A DNA stretch of 64,000 nucleotides from Diphasiastrum complanatum (taxonomy: Eukaryota; Streptophyta; Lycopodiopsida; Lycopodiales; Lycopodiaceae): contig CM055110.1 in the NCBI GenBank assembly GCA_029204225.1, positions 41,087,862 through 41,151,861 on the forward strand. The letters are read 5' to 3'. The translations under genes were made by a program, and so were the position numbers. Below are positions 23,516 through 35,102 of this stretch, piece by piece; position 1 is the first letter of the stretch; each line of letters begins with the position of its first letter. A model generated the notes under the pieces. That model worked only from the letters and a program-made list of their open reading frames with translations, had not been told where the DNA came from and ran no database searches.

Positions 23516-25098
23516 GAGTGATGCATATCAAGGAAGCCATAGATGATTGAGGCGAGCCTAGATGATTGCGTCACGGTTTAGGGTTTAGGGATAGAGCTAT
23601 GCAAGAGGAGGCATTGCAAAGATTTACGAGAACATCACCAGGATGTGCTTTGCTCGGGATGAGTCACTAGACAGGCCACCATGACCCCTCACTACTAGAG
23701 CCACACCTGACCAGGGTATCCCCAATGTCATGTACCCATATCACATTTTTCTGTACTGACTCAGGTACTGAAATCCCGCATCAGATTATGGAATGCATAA
23801 TCTTATTGCTCACTGGCTTTATGAATGTTATTCAGAGGGGATAGTAGTGCATGAGCATGAGCAGGCACACTCATATGTCTGTGTGGATACATATTTGATG
23901 GATGCCCTAGTTTTGTTTCAAAGTAGCCAGCCGTGATGCCTTGTTTGTAGGAGAGTTTTCAAGAGGAAAGTAAGATAAAGCAAGACTTCTGATTTACATA
24001 GGAGCAATCACTAGAATTATATGTAACTTGTTTCAGCTGTTCCTGTAACTTATTGTAAGGGACGCTTTCTGCAATACAAATTCATGGTTCTATGTCGATT
24101 TTTGCATGGTTTCACTTTTCTATCATGTATGCCAAGAATGGTTAACTTTGCTTTGCAATCATGCACATTCTTCCGTTTCATGCTGAATCTGTTTGATGTT
24201 GCTGTGTACTCAATAATCATTTCCAACTCATATAGGTGGATTTGCACATTGAGATTATCTATATATGAAACTGAAAGCTTATGAACTACCTATACCAGTC
24301 ACTGACCACATGGCAGCTTTGGACATACAGGCAATATTTGCTGTTGGAGTAGCAATTTCTCCATGGCTTCCAGGCCTGAGCTTGCAGCTTTTGTCTCCAA
24401 TATTATGCAGTTGCAACATTTTATTGCTCATGACAACAGGTTTGTTGTTATTAGGATTTTATACTTCTAATTTTTAATATGTGTTTTCTTATAATTTGTA
24501 GAGTAAGAAATGTGCATCATTGTATTTGAAGTTCTTTCAAGTCATGACCAAAAACACTCAGGAACTCTGCCACATTTGAAAGAACTCCATTACTAAACAG
24601 GAAATGTAATTGTGCTACTCAAATGAATTGCAGATGGACACACTGGTACAAGTTCCTATGTTGAATGTTTTAATTGCTAAGCTAAGCTAAAGTTTAGTCT
24701 TTAATGAATCATTTAGTCATTCATGAGGCCCATTGGCCTGTTAATAGAATACGAGAATTGAAGTTTGGCTAGGTTTGTTACAGTGGACCCAAATAGCAAT
24801 TCAATCAATTATTGTTTTTAGTGAATGTTAAATAATAAGTGAGGGGCCCAAGCCCACAAACCATATGGTCGAATCTCATATACTAGCATGGGGACCCAAG
24901 GTCCAAGTAATTATCTATTGTATACATGTAACTCTCCCCCCTCAGAAAGGTAATGTCCTTGTTGGTAATATAATGAAGTGAGTGGGGAGGCTACTGATGA
25001 CCATAGAACTAATGATACCAATAGAATATTGTTGTGTCCAAGAAATGAAGACACTGGAAACATAAAGCCAGCTGCTCTGATGATGTATCAATTTAAGG
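23516..25098. other. Unassigned DNA
   Basis: Holds a gtttagggtttaggg word at about 23577 and a 70-codon frame at 24265-24477 with a hydrophobic end. I recognise neither. No splice-supported gene model could be built. Confidence 0.35.
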
Positions 25099-25222
25099 TA
25101 AGAATTGTGCTGAATTTAGTTAATCATCCTTAGAATTGTGCTGCATGCAGTGAATCATCCTAAGAACAGTGCTGAATGCAGTGAACCATGCTAATTACTC
25201 GTGTTGGATGCAGTGAATTATC
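25099..25222. repeat. Degenerate minisatellite, four ~31-bp units
   Basis: Units start at about 25099, 25131, 25161 and 25192 and share a core like gtgctgaatgcagtgaatca followed by tcct. Divergence between units is visible. Confidence 0.6.
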
Positions 25223-25790
25223 GTGAGAACTATGACGGGTATTGGTACTTATTTATGGATCTAAACTGAGATAAAATCTGGTAAGATGACAATTTGGGCC
25301 TAAGAGTGACTAACCTCAGGTATGGAAGGAAAGAGCCACCAAACCAAGGTAAGCACAGATATTGTCAAGTCGGACTCGAGTCAAGAAAAAAAACAATAAA
25401 TGCAGCTTGAGAACTACGGAACGCACAGGCATGCTAATAGGCATGAAAAGCAAATAGGAAATCGGTGCCATGCGCTGGGTCCGCATTTTGCGAATCGCGA
25501 TTCTGAACCCAGAATCGTAAATTTTTTTTTTTTTTTTTTTTTTTTTGGGGAAAATAGCTTAGGGGAGCAATGGTCAAACCAGCGTTTTGCCTCCCATAAG
25601 TGCAGTAGATAGGGCACAAACAGGTAAAAGTCAGTAGCTATTTGGTTGTTACTTGTTCTGATTCTCAGTAATTTTTTAATGCTACAGTTTGGGCTATCAA
25701 CTCTATGGATGATGATCACTTTTGCAATCATTTCACTGGAGATGTGAGTGCAATGTGCATACAGTTGGGGGCATAAATATTGGGCCCTTG
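25223..25790. repeat. Non-coding, with GAATCG/CGATTC motif and poly(T)
   Basis: At 25491-25518 the words cgaatcgcgattctgaacc and agaatcg form imperfect inverted repeats followed by 25 T. A sister motif lies at 26493-26525. Comparable word arrays followed by T/A runs occur beside both hAT copies. The rest is unassigned. Confidence 0.4.
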
Positions 25791-26300
25791 TTGGCGCGCA
25801 TTTGGACCCCATTTTTATCTACGGGGGGCGGTAGCATTTTTATCTACAGTGTCTATATAGCAGGAAGTCCTAGGGGGTTCGGGGGGCGGTAGCCCCCCGC
25901 CCCCCGAGAAAAAGGGGGGTCCAGAGGGCCGTAGCCCTCTGGTGGGGGGGTTTGCAACGGCCCCCAGTGGCAGGGTCCAGGGGCTGCCGGTAGATCCCGG
26001 CCCCAATGGTAAGGCCTCTTCATGATTTGGCCTTCCAACTCCTTGAGCGAAAACGCACTTTTTGGTGTTTCGCATCCCCTTGGTCCTTTGCCTGTTCGCT
26101 CTCTCAGATGGTGGTCGTTACTATATAACTAGCACATTGTGAGGCATTCATTAGTAGTTGGAGCATTCTGTTATTGTGTAGATCAGTCATCCAGAGTCTA
26201 TTCTGGATCGCCATTGAAGCCCTTCTCCAGGGTGCATGGTTGGATAGCACCATCATATGTACTTGCTTTATTATAATCAGAATTTCAGATTCATGTTCAT
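25791..26300. repeat. GC-rich hairpin array, possibly part of an LTR
   Basis: Perfect hairpins: CGGGGGGC-GGTA-GCCCCCCG at 25880-25899 and CCAGAGGGC-CGTA-GCCCTCTGG at 25921-25942. Further ggggggcggtagc words lie upstream. A TATA-like ctatataa lies near 26120. Similar hairpin islands occur in plant LTRs, but neither an LTR boundary nor a primer site was found. Confidence 0.45.
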
Positions 26301-27657
26301 TGTTTCTTGTCTACACTAAATTCCGTTGTCAATTATAATAGGATTAATGCACCTAAACTGGACCATCCTGCTTTCGAAACAGTCGGCAAACTACACAATA
26401 ATAATGCTTTTAATCAGAGCTTTCATTTGATACCCATATTGCCTAAAAAAATTTCAAAAATTTCAAAAAAAAAAACTATTTTGGTTTTTTTCCGAATCGC
26501 GATTCTGAACCGCGATTCAGAATCATGGTGCAACTGTGAACTGTTTATGGGAAGAGTGGTAGTTTCTGTTTGTATGCCCATGAAGATTATGGACTAGGCT
26601 GGGAATAAAGGCATTCTGGCAGCTCAACATCTCATGGAAAGAATCATTTATTTCATGACTTGTGAAACAATTTCGCAAATAAGGCTGTGCTAGGAAGAAA
26701 AACTAGCGAAGGAGAAGGCTGCAGAGGACTGCATGAAGAACTCGTTTGCATGAAAAGAGCAGTGATCTGCAAACATGAAGAAGCTACGAAGAACAACCGC
26801 CATTGTGAGGGACATTCTAGCGCCCTCTTGCTGGCTGCCTACTGCTACATTTTCAGCCTTTTTTTTCCTCCCCTATTTTGGGCGCCCTATTGCCTCCTAT
26901 TTGCTGCCCTATTGGGCGCCCTCATGCTTGCTGACTAGCGCCCTACTGCTCCTTCCTTTGCTGAAAGTTTCTGCTTTTTGCTGCCCCTATTCGCCACCTT
27001 CCATCAGCCACTCCTAGCGCCCTACCAACCCATCTTTTTGATCCAATTTTTTTTTGCCGTTTACTACCTCTCTTGGACGCCCACACTCCACCATAGCTGG
27101 CGCCCTACATCCGCCTCAATTTCAGCTCACCCTCCTACACTGCTGTCTGTGTTCGCAACCCTACCCCGGACAATACAAACACGCCTAGATGCTTAGAAAG
27201 CCACTCCCACCCAACTTCATCGCGCATCGGGATTGCTCCCCGTCTTTATCGCAAACTTTTTTTTACCCTTGAAGGGCGATCTTTGATTTTTCAGCCTTGT
27301 TTCCTTGCTGCCCATACCTCCTTTTTGTTATCACTTCCTTTCCTTGGCTGCTCCCTTTCCAGCCCCATAGTCCATTATTGTTTCCCATACTTTTACCCAC
27401 CGTTTACTCCACGTTGTCGGGCCCTTAGCATCTTTTTTGGAGGCTGCCCGGTACCTCGACATATCGCCGCTATTTTTCAGCTCACTTCCGGTTGCGGTTA
27501 CGAGGTATTTCTTACTTAGTTGTCCTTTCCGTTCATCTTACATCGCGAGTTCTATTGTGTCTTTTCATTGGCGTGCCTGTTGTGACGACTTATGTCCTCT
27601 CCTTCAGTTCGTCCAATTGTTTAGCACATTTCTTTTCTCGCTTACTTTTTCTTCCTC
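26301..27657 (+). other. Spacer and probable 5' leader of gypsy-B copy 1
   Basis: The motif cgaatcgcgattctgaacc lies at 26493. From about 26810 the plus strand becomes pyrimidine-rich with repeated gcgccct words, like the leader of gypsy-B copy 2 (53830-54490). The 5' LTR and the TGGTATCAGAGC primer site present in copy 2 were not found here. Confidence 0.45.
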
Positions 27658-29680
27658 ATGGCTAGCTCACCCACTACACCTGCAAGTCATTCCGGACCTT
27701 TAGATGAACAGTTTGCTGATATGCGTGACTCTCTTACTCTCCTCAGTAGTCGTTTCGACCAAATGATGACCGGTTTTACCACTCTACAGACCGGCTTTGC
27801 CACTATGCAGTCACAGATTGATTCCTTACAGCCACATGGACCTGGCAAAGCCCCTGTTCATTCATCATTTGGGTCTCCATTTGGACTTCCATCCTCGTCT
27901 ACTTCCTTTGGCGGTGGGCCTCATTTTCCACCTAACCCACCACCCGGTTTTCCACGTCCTACAGCTCCTGAGTCACATTTTCCACGACATCTAGCTCCTG
28001 AGCCACATTTTGCTCGAGATTTTCGTGATCGGGTACAGCTTGCCACCTATTCTGGTTCCTCTGACGGGAACTTGTTAGAGAATTGGTTTGCAAAGCTTGA
28101 TACTTATTTTCAGATTTACCCTAAGACTGATCCTCAGAAGATCCAGTTAGCCGCCTTACATTTAGATGGACGTGCTGCCACTTGGTGGCGGGTCTACCGA
28201 CTTGACCCTGATCGGGACGGTCTCCAGTTATGGCCTACCTTCCGTCGTGATCTTCGTCATGCTATGATTGACCCTCAGTGGCTGAGCCGCCAGCGTGATA
28301 TATTCCGTAGTCTTACTCAGACTGGTGATCTTTCTTCCTATACAGATCAGTTTATGGACCTTTCCTACCTCTTTACAGATCTTCAGCCCACCGAGCTTAT
28401 TTCTCGCTACATTGCTGGACTTCGTGGTGCTCTACGATACGATGTCTCTTCTTTCCGTCCAGCCACACTTGTTGAGGCCATGTCCCTTGCTAGTACTTTA
28501 CAGCATAAGTACCCTGATCCTGCTCCCTTTCGCTTTTCCCGACCCCGTCCATCTCTTTCACCTCTACCATCTCCGGCCCCATCTGCCCCATCCACTGTCG
28601 TCCCGACCTCTTCTCTTACTTCTCCGGCTCCTCGCCCTCTGCCTCCTCGTCCTGCTTTTGTCCGACGTTACACGTCTGCAGAGTTCGCTGACATTCAGCA
28701 GAAGCGTCTTTGCTTTCGTTGTAAGAGTCCTGACCACATTGCCCGTGATTGCCGCCAGCCCCTGCCTACTTCTACTGCTGTTTTCTACCATGAGGGCACT
28801 ACCCCATATGAGTCCGATATCTACATTCATATATCTGATGAGCCTGATCTATCTCCTGAGCCTTCTACTGATTTACTTCCTGCTACTTGCCATGCTCAGC
28901 TTGCTTATGCTACCTGGACAGGGTGCCCTGGTCCTCGCTCCATTCGGCTACGTGTGCGCATTACTGGTCGTGAGTATATTGCTTTAGTTGATACCGGCAG
29001 CACTCATTCCTTTATCAGCAGTTATGTTCTCAGCCGGATACGCGCTTCACCTATTCCTTCTCCACAGCCTCTCACAGTCGAGGTTGCCAGTTCTCACTCA
29101 TTTCCTAGTTCTCAGATGTTTCAGGGATTATCCTACCGCATTGGTGATTTTTCTGGACAGGCAGATCTTTATATCATTCCTCTGGAGCGCTATGACCTTA
29201 TCCTTGGTGCTGATTGGTTTGCTTCATTGGGAGCGGTTACTTTGGACCTGGCTCAGCAGACATTGACATTTGTTCATGATTCAGTGACCCACTCACTTGC
29301 TCGTATTGATTCTCAGGCAGATTTCCAGCTGATCAGCGGGAAGCAGTTTATCCGCAGCCTACCTAAGGCTCATTGTGCAGCTTTATTATGTGTTCAGCGT
29401 GCTGCAGCAGATTCTCCAGTGACTACCTCTCCTCCAGCAGCTGTTCCTCAGGTGATCTCTGACTTATTACATCACTATGCATTTGTCTTTTCAGAACCTA
29501 CGACGCTACTACCATTACGTGATGTGAACCACCATATTGATTTGCGTCCTGGTTCTGCTCCTCCCTCCCGGCCTCCTTACCGTATGTCTAAGTCTGAGCG
29601 TGATGAGGTTGAGCTTCAGATTACTGCTTTACTAGATCAGGGCCTTATTGTTCCTAGTCACAGTCCTTTTGGTGCCCCTG
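27658..29680 (+). pseudogene. Gypsy-B copy 1: gag, protease and start of RT (split by insertion)
   Basis: The start ATG aligns with that of copy 2 at 54493. Order: coiled N-terminus, Pro-rich linker, Retrotrans_gag capsid domain (about residues 120-280, with LENWFAKLDTYF and WWRV), a second Pro-rich linker, zinc knuckle CFRCKSPDHIARDC, aspartic protease motif ALVDTGSTHSF, a protease C-terminal part ([11 protein letters not shown]) and the RT entry segment (PSHSPFGAPV). The frame is open to 29680, where gypsy-A interrupts it, and resumes at 35103. Gag packages the RNA and the protease cleaves the polyprotein. No stop occurs in this half. Confidence 0.85.
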
Positions 29681-29726
29681 TGTTACGAGCTCGTAACCAG
29701 TGCCGAACCCTAGAGAACACAGATAG
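29681..29726 (+). mobile_element. Truncated 5' LTR of gypsy-A (46 bp)
   Basis: It matches the first 46 bases of the LTR at 34745 with one mismatch seen (aaccag against aacctg) and includes the palindrome GTTACGAGCTCGTAAC. The remaining ~312 bp are absent, and unrelated leader begins at 29727. Confidence 0.85.
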
Positions 29727-29946
29727 AAATTTAGTACCGTTTTGAAGCTTAAATCTGGCATTTTCTGGGATAGCAGGTCTGAAATCTTGGGGAAAAAAGG
29801 CTGAAAGGGTTCCTCTTCATTCTTTCTTTGGAAGTACAGTCCTCAGAAACAGCTAAGTCATCTTTCCTTTCCCTTGTATAGTTGTAAATTAGTCTTTTAG
29901 ACTTTTTTCCTTCAGAAGTTAAGGTAGCTCTCTTTCAGTTCCGAAA

Positions 29947-31884
29947 ATGACCACTCCTCAGGGACCTGATCAACCCCAGGAGAGAGGCTTCGACGAACTT
30001 GAAACAGAAGTCTTGGCTTACAGAAAAGGGAAGGAACCCATGGAAGTGGAAGAACAGGAATAGTTCGCCGAAGAACTCGACGAACTGGTTACCAAGGAGT
30101 AGTTTCTCCAATTGGTAACAGAAGTGGATGAACTGAAGTTGGCATTAGCCAATTTCAAGTCCACTGTGGACGACTCGTTCGCTGAACTCAAAAACTTGAT
30201 TTTGAGTTCCGCGAAAAGAAGCCTTCCCTCCACTTCTCAGTTATCCCCTTCTCCACTTCCATCAGTTTCGGGTGAGACTTTACGGTCTCACCCCAGTGTT
30301 TTTAAAGATTTAAAGCCTCCTACTTTTAATGGGGAAGAGAAGGATAGAAATGCAGATATTCTACAAACTTTCCTCAGCAAATGGAAGAACATTCATGCTC
30401 TTAAACAGACCCCTGACCATTTGCAAGCAATTGAGGCCAGTCTTTCTTTAGGGCCTATGGCCTATAAGTGGTGGTTAAATCTCCAGGAGACTGGGCAGAC
30501 TCCCCGGTCATGGAAAGCTTTTGAAGAAGCTTTCCTAAGAGAATTTCTACCAGAGAATGAACTTGATAGAGCCTGGGAAGCCTGGGAAAGAACAGTAATG
30601 GACAAGTCCCTCATCCAATATATCTCGCAGTATCGAGAGGCAATTTTAAAGATTAAAAATATGGATGACTATCAAAAAATCAGGGGATTTGTCCGTGGCC
30701 TCAAAGATGAATATAAAGTAGAGGTCCAGAGAAACTCGCCTACTACCCTTGAGCAAGCTCTCAGATATGCTCAAATCTATGATGATTCAGTGGGTAGGAA
30801 GAGAGCGAGACAACAACCACTTTCTGAGCAGCTTCCTCAAAAAGACTTTCAATTTAAAAAGAAATTTTTAAAAAGAAAGAAAGAAGATAAATTTAAAGGT
30901 GAAGCTCCTCAAAAACGCCCTTCACTCATACAGCCCTTAAAACCAGATGATTTTGAGAAAGCCAAACAAGAACGTTTGTGCTTTGTGTGTATGGGCAAGG
31001 GACACACAGTCAGACAGTGTCCCAAGGGGCCTTTCACTAAAAAAGATAAGAAAGATAAAAAACAAGTTCATCTTGTTCAGACTGTATGTTTCCCCAGTGA
31101 CTCGGCAGCTTCCGAGATCAAAGTGTATCATGAAGATCATGAACACTGTTGCCAGCTGACCTCTGCAATGCTAGCAAGACCCTTCAGCTTTGGGCCGCAT
31201 GACCTAGTACGTATGCATGGGAAAGTTGGTAACCAGTCAGTAAGAGTCATGGTTGATGATGGGGCAACCCATAATTTCATCAACCACACCCTGGTTAAAA
31301 AGCTTAAACTACCAGAAGTACCTAGTCAGCATAGGTACATAGTTTCATTAGCTAAGGGTGAAGACAAAAAAATATGGGAAACTATGGTAAGTAAGTTAAA
31401 TCTTGGTATTCAGGGGTACCAAGATGAAATAAACTTTCAGATAATGCACCTGGATCGAACAGATATTGTTCTCGGGAGAGATTGGCTCTACAGTTTAGGA
31501 CCTTCCCTCCACAGAAACTATCAGGAGAACACCCTCAGCTTTCAGCATAAAGGCCGAGAGATCCAGTTGCATGGGGAGCATGATGTTCCCAACAGCCCTA
31601 TGGTCTGCAGTTCAGAGCTCTGTCAGCTAATCGGAGACGAAGACCATCAGGTATTCTTATGTGACTTTCAGTTTATTCCTGAAGTTTCTATTTCCAGTTC
31701 TATTCAGCAGAAAATCAGTAAATTAGAAACTTTATTGTCTAAATTTAAAGATGTTTTTCCTGAAGATTTGCCACATGGTTTACCACCTAGCAGAGAGGTA
31801 GATCATGTAATAAACCTAGACCAGGTACAGCACCTGTTTCTAAACCTCCGTATCGGGTCAGCCGAACAGAGGATGAAGAAATAA
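29947..31884 (+). pseudogene. Gypsy-A gag-protease
   Basis: The ATG at 29947 starts the frame. Amber codons at 30061 and 30100 interrupt it, after which it is open for 590 codons (30112-31884). Capsid domain: FKDLKPPTFNG, W-W-L and EFLPENELDRAWEAWE. Zinc knuckle: CFVCMGKGHTVRQC (about 30980). Retropepsin: VMVDDGATHNFI, where the usual Asp-Ser/Thr-Gly triad reads Asp-Asp-Gly, then IVLGRDWLYSLG. A one-base loss near 31818 shifts the end out of the pol frame, producing the false stop at 31882. The family normally makes one gag-pol polyprotein. Confidence 0.82.
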
Positions 31885-31958
31885 CTAGGCAGTTAACAGA
31901 CTATCTTGGGAAAGGCCAAATTCAGACCAGTAGTTCACCATGGGCCTCACCAGTCCTA

Positions 31959-34733
31959 TTGGTGAAAAAGAAGGAGGGGTCTATGCGTCTTTGCGTAGAT
32001 TACAGAGCCCTCAATAAAGTCACAATTAAGAATAAATACCCTATGCCTCGGGCAGACGAGTTGTTTGATCAACTCGACGGGGCTAAGTTTTTCAGTAAAA
32101 TAGACCTTAGATCGGGATATCATCAAGTCCGTATAAAATCGGAACATGTCTCAAAAACAGCCTTTAGGACTCGTCACGGTCATTATGAGTTTAAGGTGAT
32201 GCCATTTGGGCTCACAAATGCTCCAGCTACCTTTATGACCTTGATGAACAGTGTCCTCAGACCATACTTGGGTAAATTTGTAGTCGTATTTTTAGATGAC
32301 ATCCTCGTTTACAGCAAAACCAGGAAGGAGCATCTAAAACACCTCAGAAAGGTGTTTCGACTGCTCAGAAAGCATAAGCTTTATGCTAAACAATCCAAGT
32401 GTGAATTCTTCGTTGAAGAAATAGCATATTTGGGTCACATTATCTCTTCAGATGGGATTAAGATGGACCCAAATAAGGTTAAAGCCATACTCAGTTGGCT
32501 GAGACCTCAGAATATTTTGGAACTTCAAATCTTTCTTGGTCTGGCGGGATATTACAGACGATTTGTCAAGGAATATGCTCAGATAGCAGTCCCTATGACA
32601 AATCTCCTTAAGGGGAAGGGAAAGGAGTTCATTTGGGAGTCCGCACAACAGGAGAGCTTTGATGCTCTCAAAACAGCCTTAGCCACAGCACCAGTTTTAA
32701 AGGTCGTCGACCCCAATCAGCCATTTGTGGTCGAAACAGATGCTAGCGACTTTGCAGTAGGTGCTGTGCTAACTCAGGGTGGACGACCAGTTGCGTTCGA
32801 GAGTAAAAAACTCGAGCCAGCACAGACTAGGTATAGTGCCTACGAAAAGGAACTCTTTTCTATAGTCCATGCCCTTAAGACTTGGAGGCATTATTTGTAT
32901 GGTGCCAACTTTGAGGTCCTGACAGACCATGAGAGTCTCAGATACCTTTGCAATCAACCTGAGCTTAGAGGTCGGAAAGCTCGTTGGGCAGAGTTGATGC
33001 AAGAGTTTGACATGTCTATCAGATATAGGCGTGGAAAATTCAATACAGTAGCAGATGCCCTTAGCAGAATGCCTATGATAAACGAGCTGAGTTTTACTCA
33101 GATTCGTAATGAGTTACTCGAGTCCTTGAGAGGGAAATGCCAGCATGATGCATTCTTCTCTATTATCTGGAACTCAGTCCAGAACAGACAGATACAGACT
33201 CCAGATTCAGTTCCCGGGGCTGGTGCCAGTTCATCCAAGAATACGGCAGCTTCCGTTGAGGATGATAATGAGTCCGAGTATACGTCGTCAGATGACGTTG
33301 AGGATTCTGAGCCTGTATTACCCAAGCAAACCCTAGTGGTTGAGGGTCAGTTGACTCAAGGATTCAAATGGAAACAGTATTCCATTCAGGATGAGTACTT
33401 GCTCTATAGAGATAGAGTATGTGTCCCCAATTCAGAGGATTATAGGCAGCAGGTCCTATATGAATGTCATGACAATCCTAGCGCGGGACACCCAGGCATA
33501 CAGAAGACCTATGAGCTTCTTCGTAGGCAATTTTTCTGGCCCAGTATGAAAAGGGACGTCCACCAGTATGTAACCAGTTGCCAGAAATGTCAAGTAAATA
33601 AAGCAGAGCGTTTAAAGGCAGGAGGGTTGTTGCATCCCTTAGAAATACCAGCTGGTAAATGGGAGAGTATCTCCATGGATTTTATAGTAGGCCTGCCTAA
33701 AACCCAAAAGGGTAATGACGCTATATGGGTCACAGTTGACCGTCTGACCAAAATGGCTCATTTTATTCCGACCAAAACAACCGTTAGAGCTCCAGAGTTA
33801 GCGAGGTTGTTTGTAGATGGGCTATTTAAATTGTACGGTCTACCTTCCGGCATAGTCAGCGACCGGGACAGTAAGTTTACTGGAAATTTTTGGAAGGCAG
33901 TATTCCATCATCTCCATACTAAACTTAATATGAGTACCACCGACCATCCACAGACGGACGGTCAAACAGAAAGGGTAAATCAAGTGCTGGAGGATATGCT
34001 TCGTGCATACGTCAGCAAGAGGCAGACTAATTGGGAGGAGTATCTCTCGATATTAGAGTTTGCTTACAACAGTACCAAACATTCAGCTACGGGATACAAC
34101 CCATTTATGCTGATGTACGGTTTTCAGCCACGCTCACCCACAGCTGTAGGGTTTAAACAAGAAAAAGTTGAAGCAGCCAGAAACTTTTTAGAAGACCTAA
34201 ACCAGATGATAGAACATGCTAAGCGTAGCATTAGACAATCCCAGGATCGAGCCAGGCATTATGCAGATCCACACAGACGGGATGTGCAGTTCTCCACTGG
34301 TGATAGAGTCTACTTGAGAGTCCCAGTTGACTCTAAAACCCTCAAATCAGGAGTGTGTGCTAAGTTGTCTCCAAGGTATTGTGGTCCCTTTACCATCAGT
34401 AGGAGACTAGGCGAGCTCACCTATGAACTAGAACTCCCACACAGCAGTAAGGTTTTTCCAGTTTTTCATGTAAGTCAGTTACGAAAAGCCTTAACCAGAT
34501 CAGATAATCTGGTAGGGGACAGTGTTCTAGTTCTCCCATTGGATCCTCAACAACCTCCACATGAACCAGAGGAAATTCTTGATAGTAGAGAGACGCAGAC
34601 TCGTCATACTCTATACCGAGAATATCTGGTTAAGTGGAATGATCAGCCTGTTGAGAATGCCACTTGGGAAAGAGGCAGCGTCCTTCGCAAGATTTTTCCA
34701 GACTTTGTCTTAGAGGACCAAGACGGTTCTTAA
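31959..34733 (+). CDS. Gypsy-A pol: RT, RNase H, integrase, chromodomain (intact frame)
   Basis: A 924-codon open frame; true pol homology begins upstream, at about 31820. [37 protein letters not shown] and catalytic [10 protein letters not shown]. RNase [30 protein letters not shown] and ADALSR. Integrase: zinc domain [14 protein letters not shown], catalytic Asp in MDFIVGLP, Asp in SDRDSKF and Glu in [11 protein letters not shown]-terminus: LSPRYCGPF, then chromodomain [16 protein letters not shown]. The stop precedes the purine tract by one base. The enzymes copy the RNA to DNA and insert it. This is the only intact pol in the window and may be able to act in trans if expressed. Confidence 0.9.
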   Translation: MVKKKEGSMRLCVDYRALNKVTIKNKYPMPRADELFDQLDGAKFFSKIDLRSGYHQVRIKSEHVSKTAFRTRHGHYEFKVMPFGLTNAPATFMTLMNSVLRPYLGKFVVVFLDDILVYSKTRKEHLKHLRKVFRLLRKHKLYAKQSKCEFFVEEIAYLGHIISSDGIKMDPNKVKAILSWLRPQNILELQIFLGLAGYYRRFVKEYAQIAVPMTNLLKGKGKEFIWESAQQESFDALKTALATAPVLKVVDPNQPFVVETDASDFAVGAVLTQGGRPVAFESKKLEPAQTRYSAYEKELFSIVHALKTWRHYLYGANFEVLTDHESLRYLCNQPELRGRKARWAELMQEFDMSIRYRRGKFNTVADALSRMPMINELSFTQIRNELLESLRGKCQHDAFFSIIWNSVQNRQIQTPDSVPGAGASSSKNTAASVEDDNESEYTSSDDVEDSEPVLPKQTLVVEGQLTQGFKWKQYSIQDEYLLYRDRVCVPNSEDYRQQVLYECHDNPSAGHPGIQKTYELLRRQFFWPSMKRDVHQYVTSCQKCQVNKAERLKAGGLLHPLEIPAGKWESISMDFIVGLPKTQKGNDAIWVTVDRLTKMAHFIPTKTTVRAPELARLFVDGLFKLYGLPSGIVSDRDSKFTGNFWKAVFHHLHTKLNMSTTDHPQTDGQTERVNQVLEDMLRAYVSKRQTNWEEYLSILEFAYNSTKHSATGYNPFMLMYGFQPRSPTAVGFKQEKVEAARNFLEDLNQMIEHAKRSIRQSQDRARHYADPHRRDVQFSTGDRVYLRVPVDSKTLKSGVCAKLSPRYCGPFTISRRLGELTYELELPHSSKVFPVFHVSQLRKALTRSDNLVGDSVLVLPLDPQQPPHEPEEILDSRETQTRHTLYREYLVKWNDQPVENATWERGSVLRKIFPDFVLEDQDGS

Positions 34734-34744
34734 GGGGGAGGGAG
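34733..34744 (+). other. Polypurine tract of gypsy-A
   Basis: AAGGGGGAGGGAG directly precedes the 3' LTR and would prime plus-strand DNA synthesis. The same tract, complemented, flanks the minus copy at 11078. Confidence 0.85.
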
Positions 34745-35102
34745 TGTTACGAGCTCGTAACCTGTGCCGAACCCTAGAGAACACAGATAGGTCAGATACC
34801 ACAGTCAGGGTCGTGTCCAGCGTACATGACCAACAAGGCAAGACAGTGTGAGTAGTGTGCCCCAGCATGGTCGATAGCCATGGCGGGCCTAACACAGCCT
34901 AGGGACCCTGTCAGCAGGATAGGGCCCCCAGTTGGGTCCCGATGTGCAGTCGTCCACGTCAGTGCCACGTGGCCGACACTTGGCAGTTGCATGCTACCAG
35001 TCCTCACACTGGGCTAGGAGGGGCTTACTCTATATCAGGGAGTAGGCAAGGTTGGGTGGATCAGTTAGTGTTTGCCCTACTGTGGTGTTAGGATCTATTA
35101 CA
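34745..35102 (+). mobile_element. Gypsy-A 3' LTR (358 bp)
   Basis: Ends TGTTAC...CTATTACA. It starts with a 16-bp perfect palindrome (34746-34761). It holds a CACGTG G-box near 34969 and a TATATC promoter-like word near 35030. It is collinear with 11077-10720. Confidence 0.9.

Larger units (their letters stand above)
29681..35102 (+). mobile_element. Gypsy-A chromovirus, nearly complete, nested in gypsy-B copy 1
   Basis: Bounded by a perfect 5-bp target duplication CCCTG (29676-29680 and 35103-35107). Removing the insert plus one CCCTG rejoins the interrupted RT frame. The right LTR is complete (34745-35102, 358 bp). The left LTR keeps only its first 46 bp (29681-29726) and then passes directly into leader sequence. 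The lost LTR body would have carried the promoter, and no primer site is seen, so the copy cannot now be transcribed or replicated normally. It is the younger of the two nested elements. Confidence 0.92.

Noticed and set aside
23577-23592. TTTAGGG-like words as an interstitial telomere
   Set aside because: Only two units, and scattered variants at 7385-7420; too few to call.
28295-28987. Leu-rich 230-codon plus frame, seemingly membrane protein
   Set aside because: It overlaps the gypsy-B gag-protease in another frame. The T-rich third positions of this family give Leu/Val-rich shadow frames (also at 36243, 37176, 57172 and 58435).
34710-35007. Minus-strand frames across the gypsy-A LTR
   Set aside because: They are repeated in the LTR at 10815-11112 and simply reflect non-coding LTR sequence.
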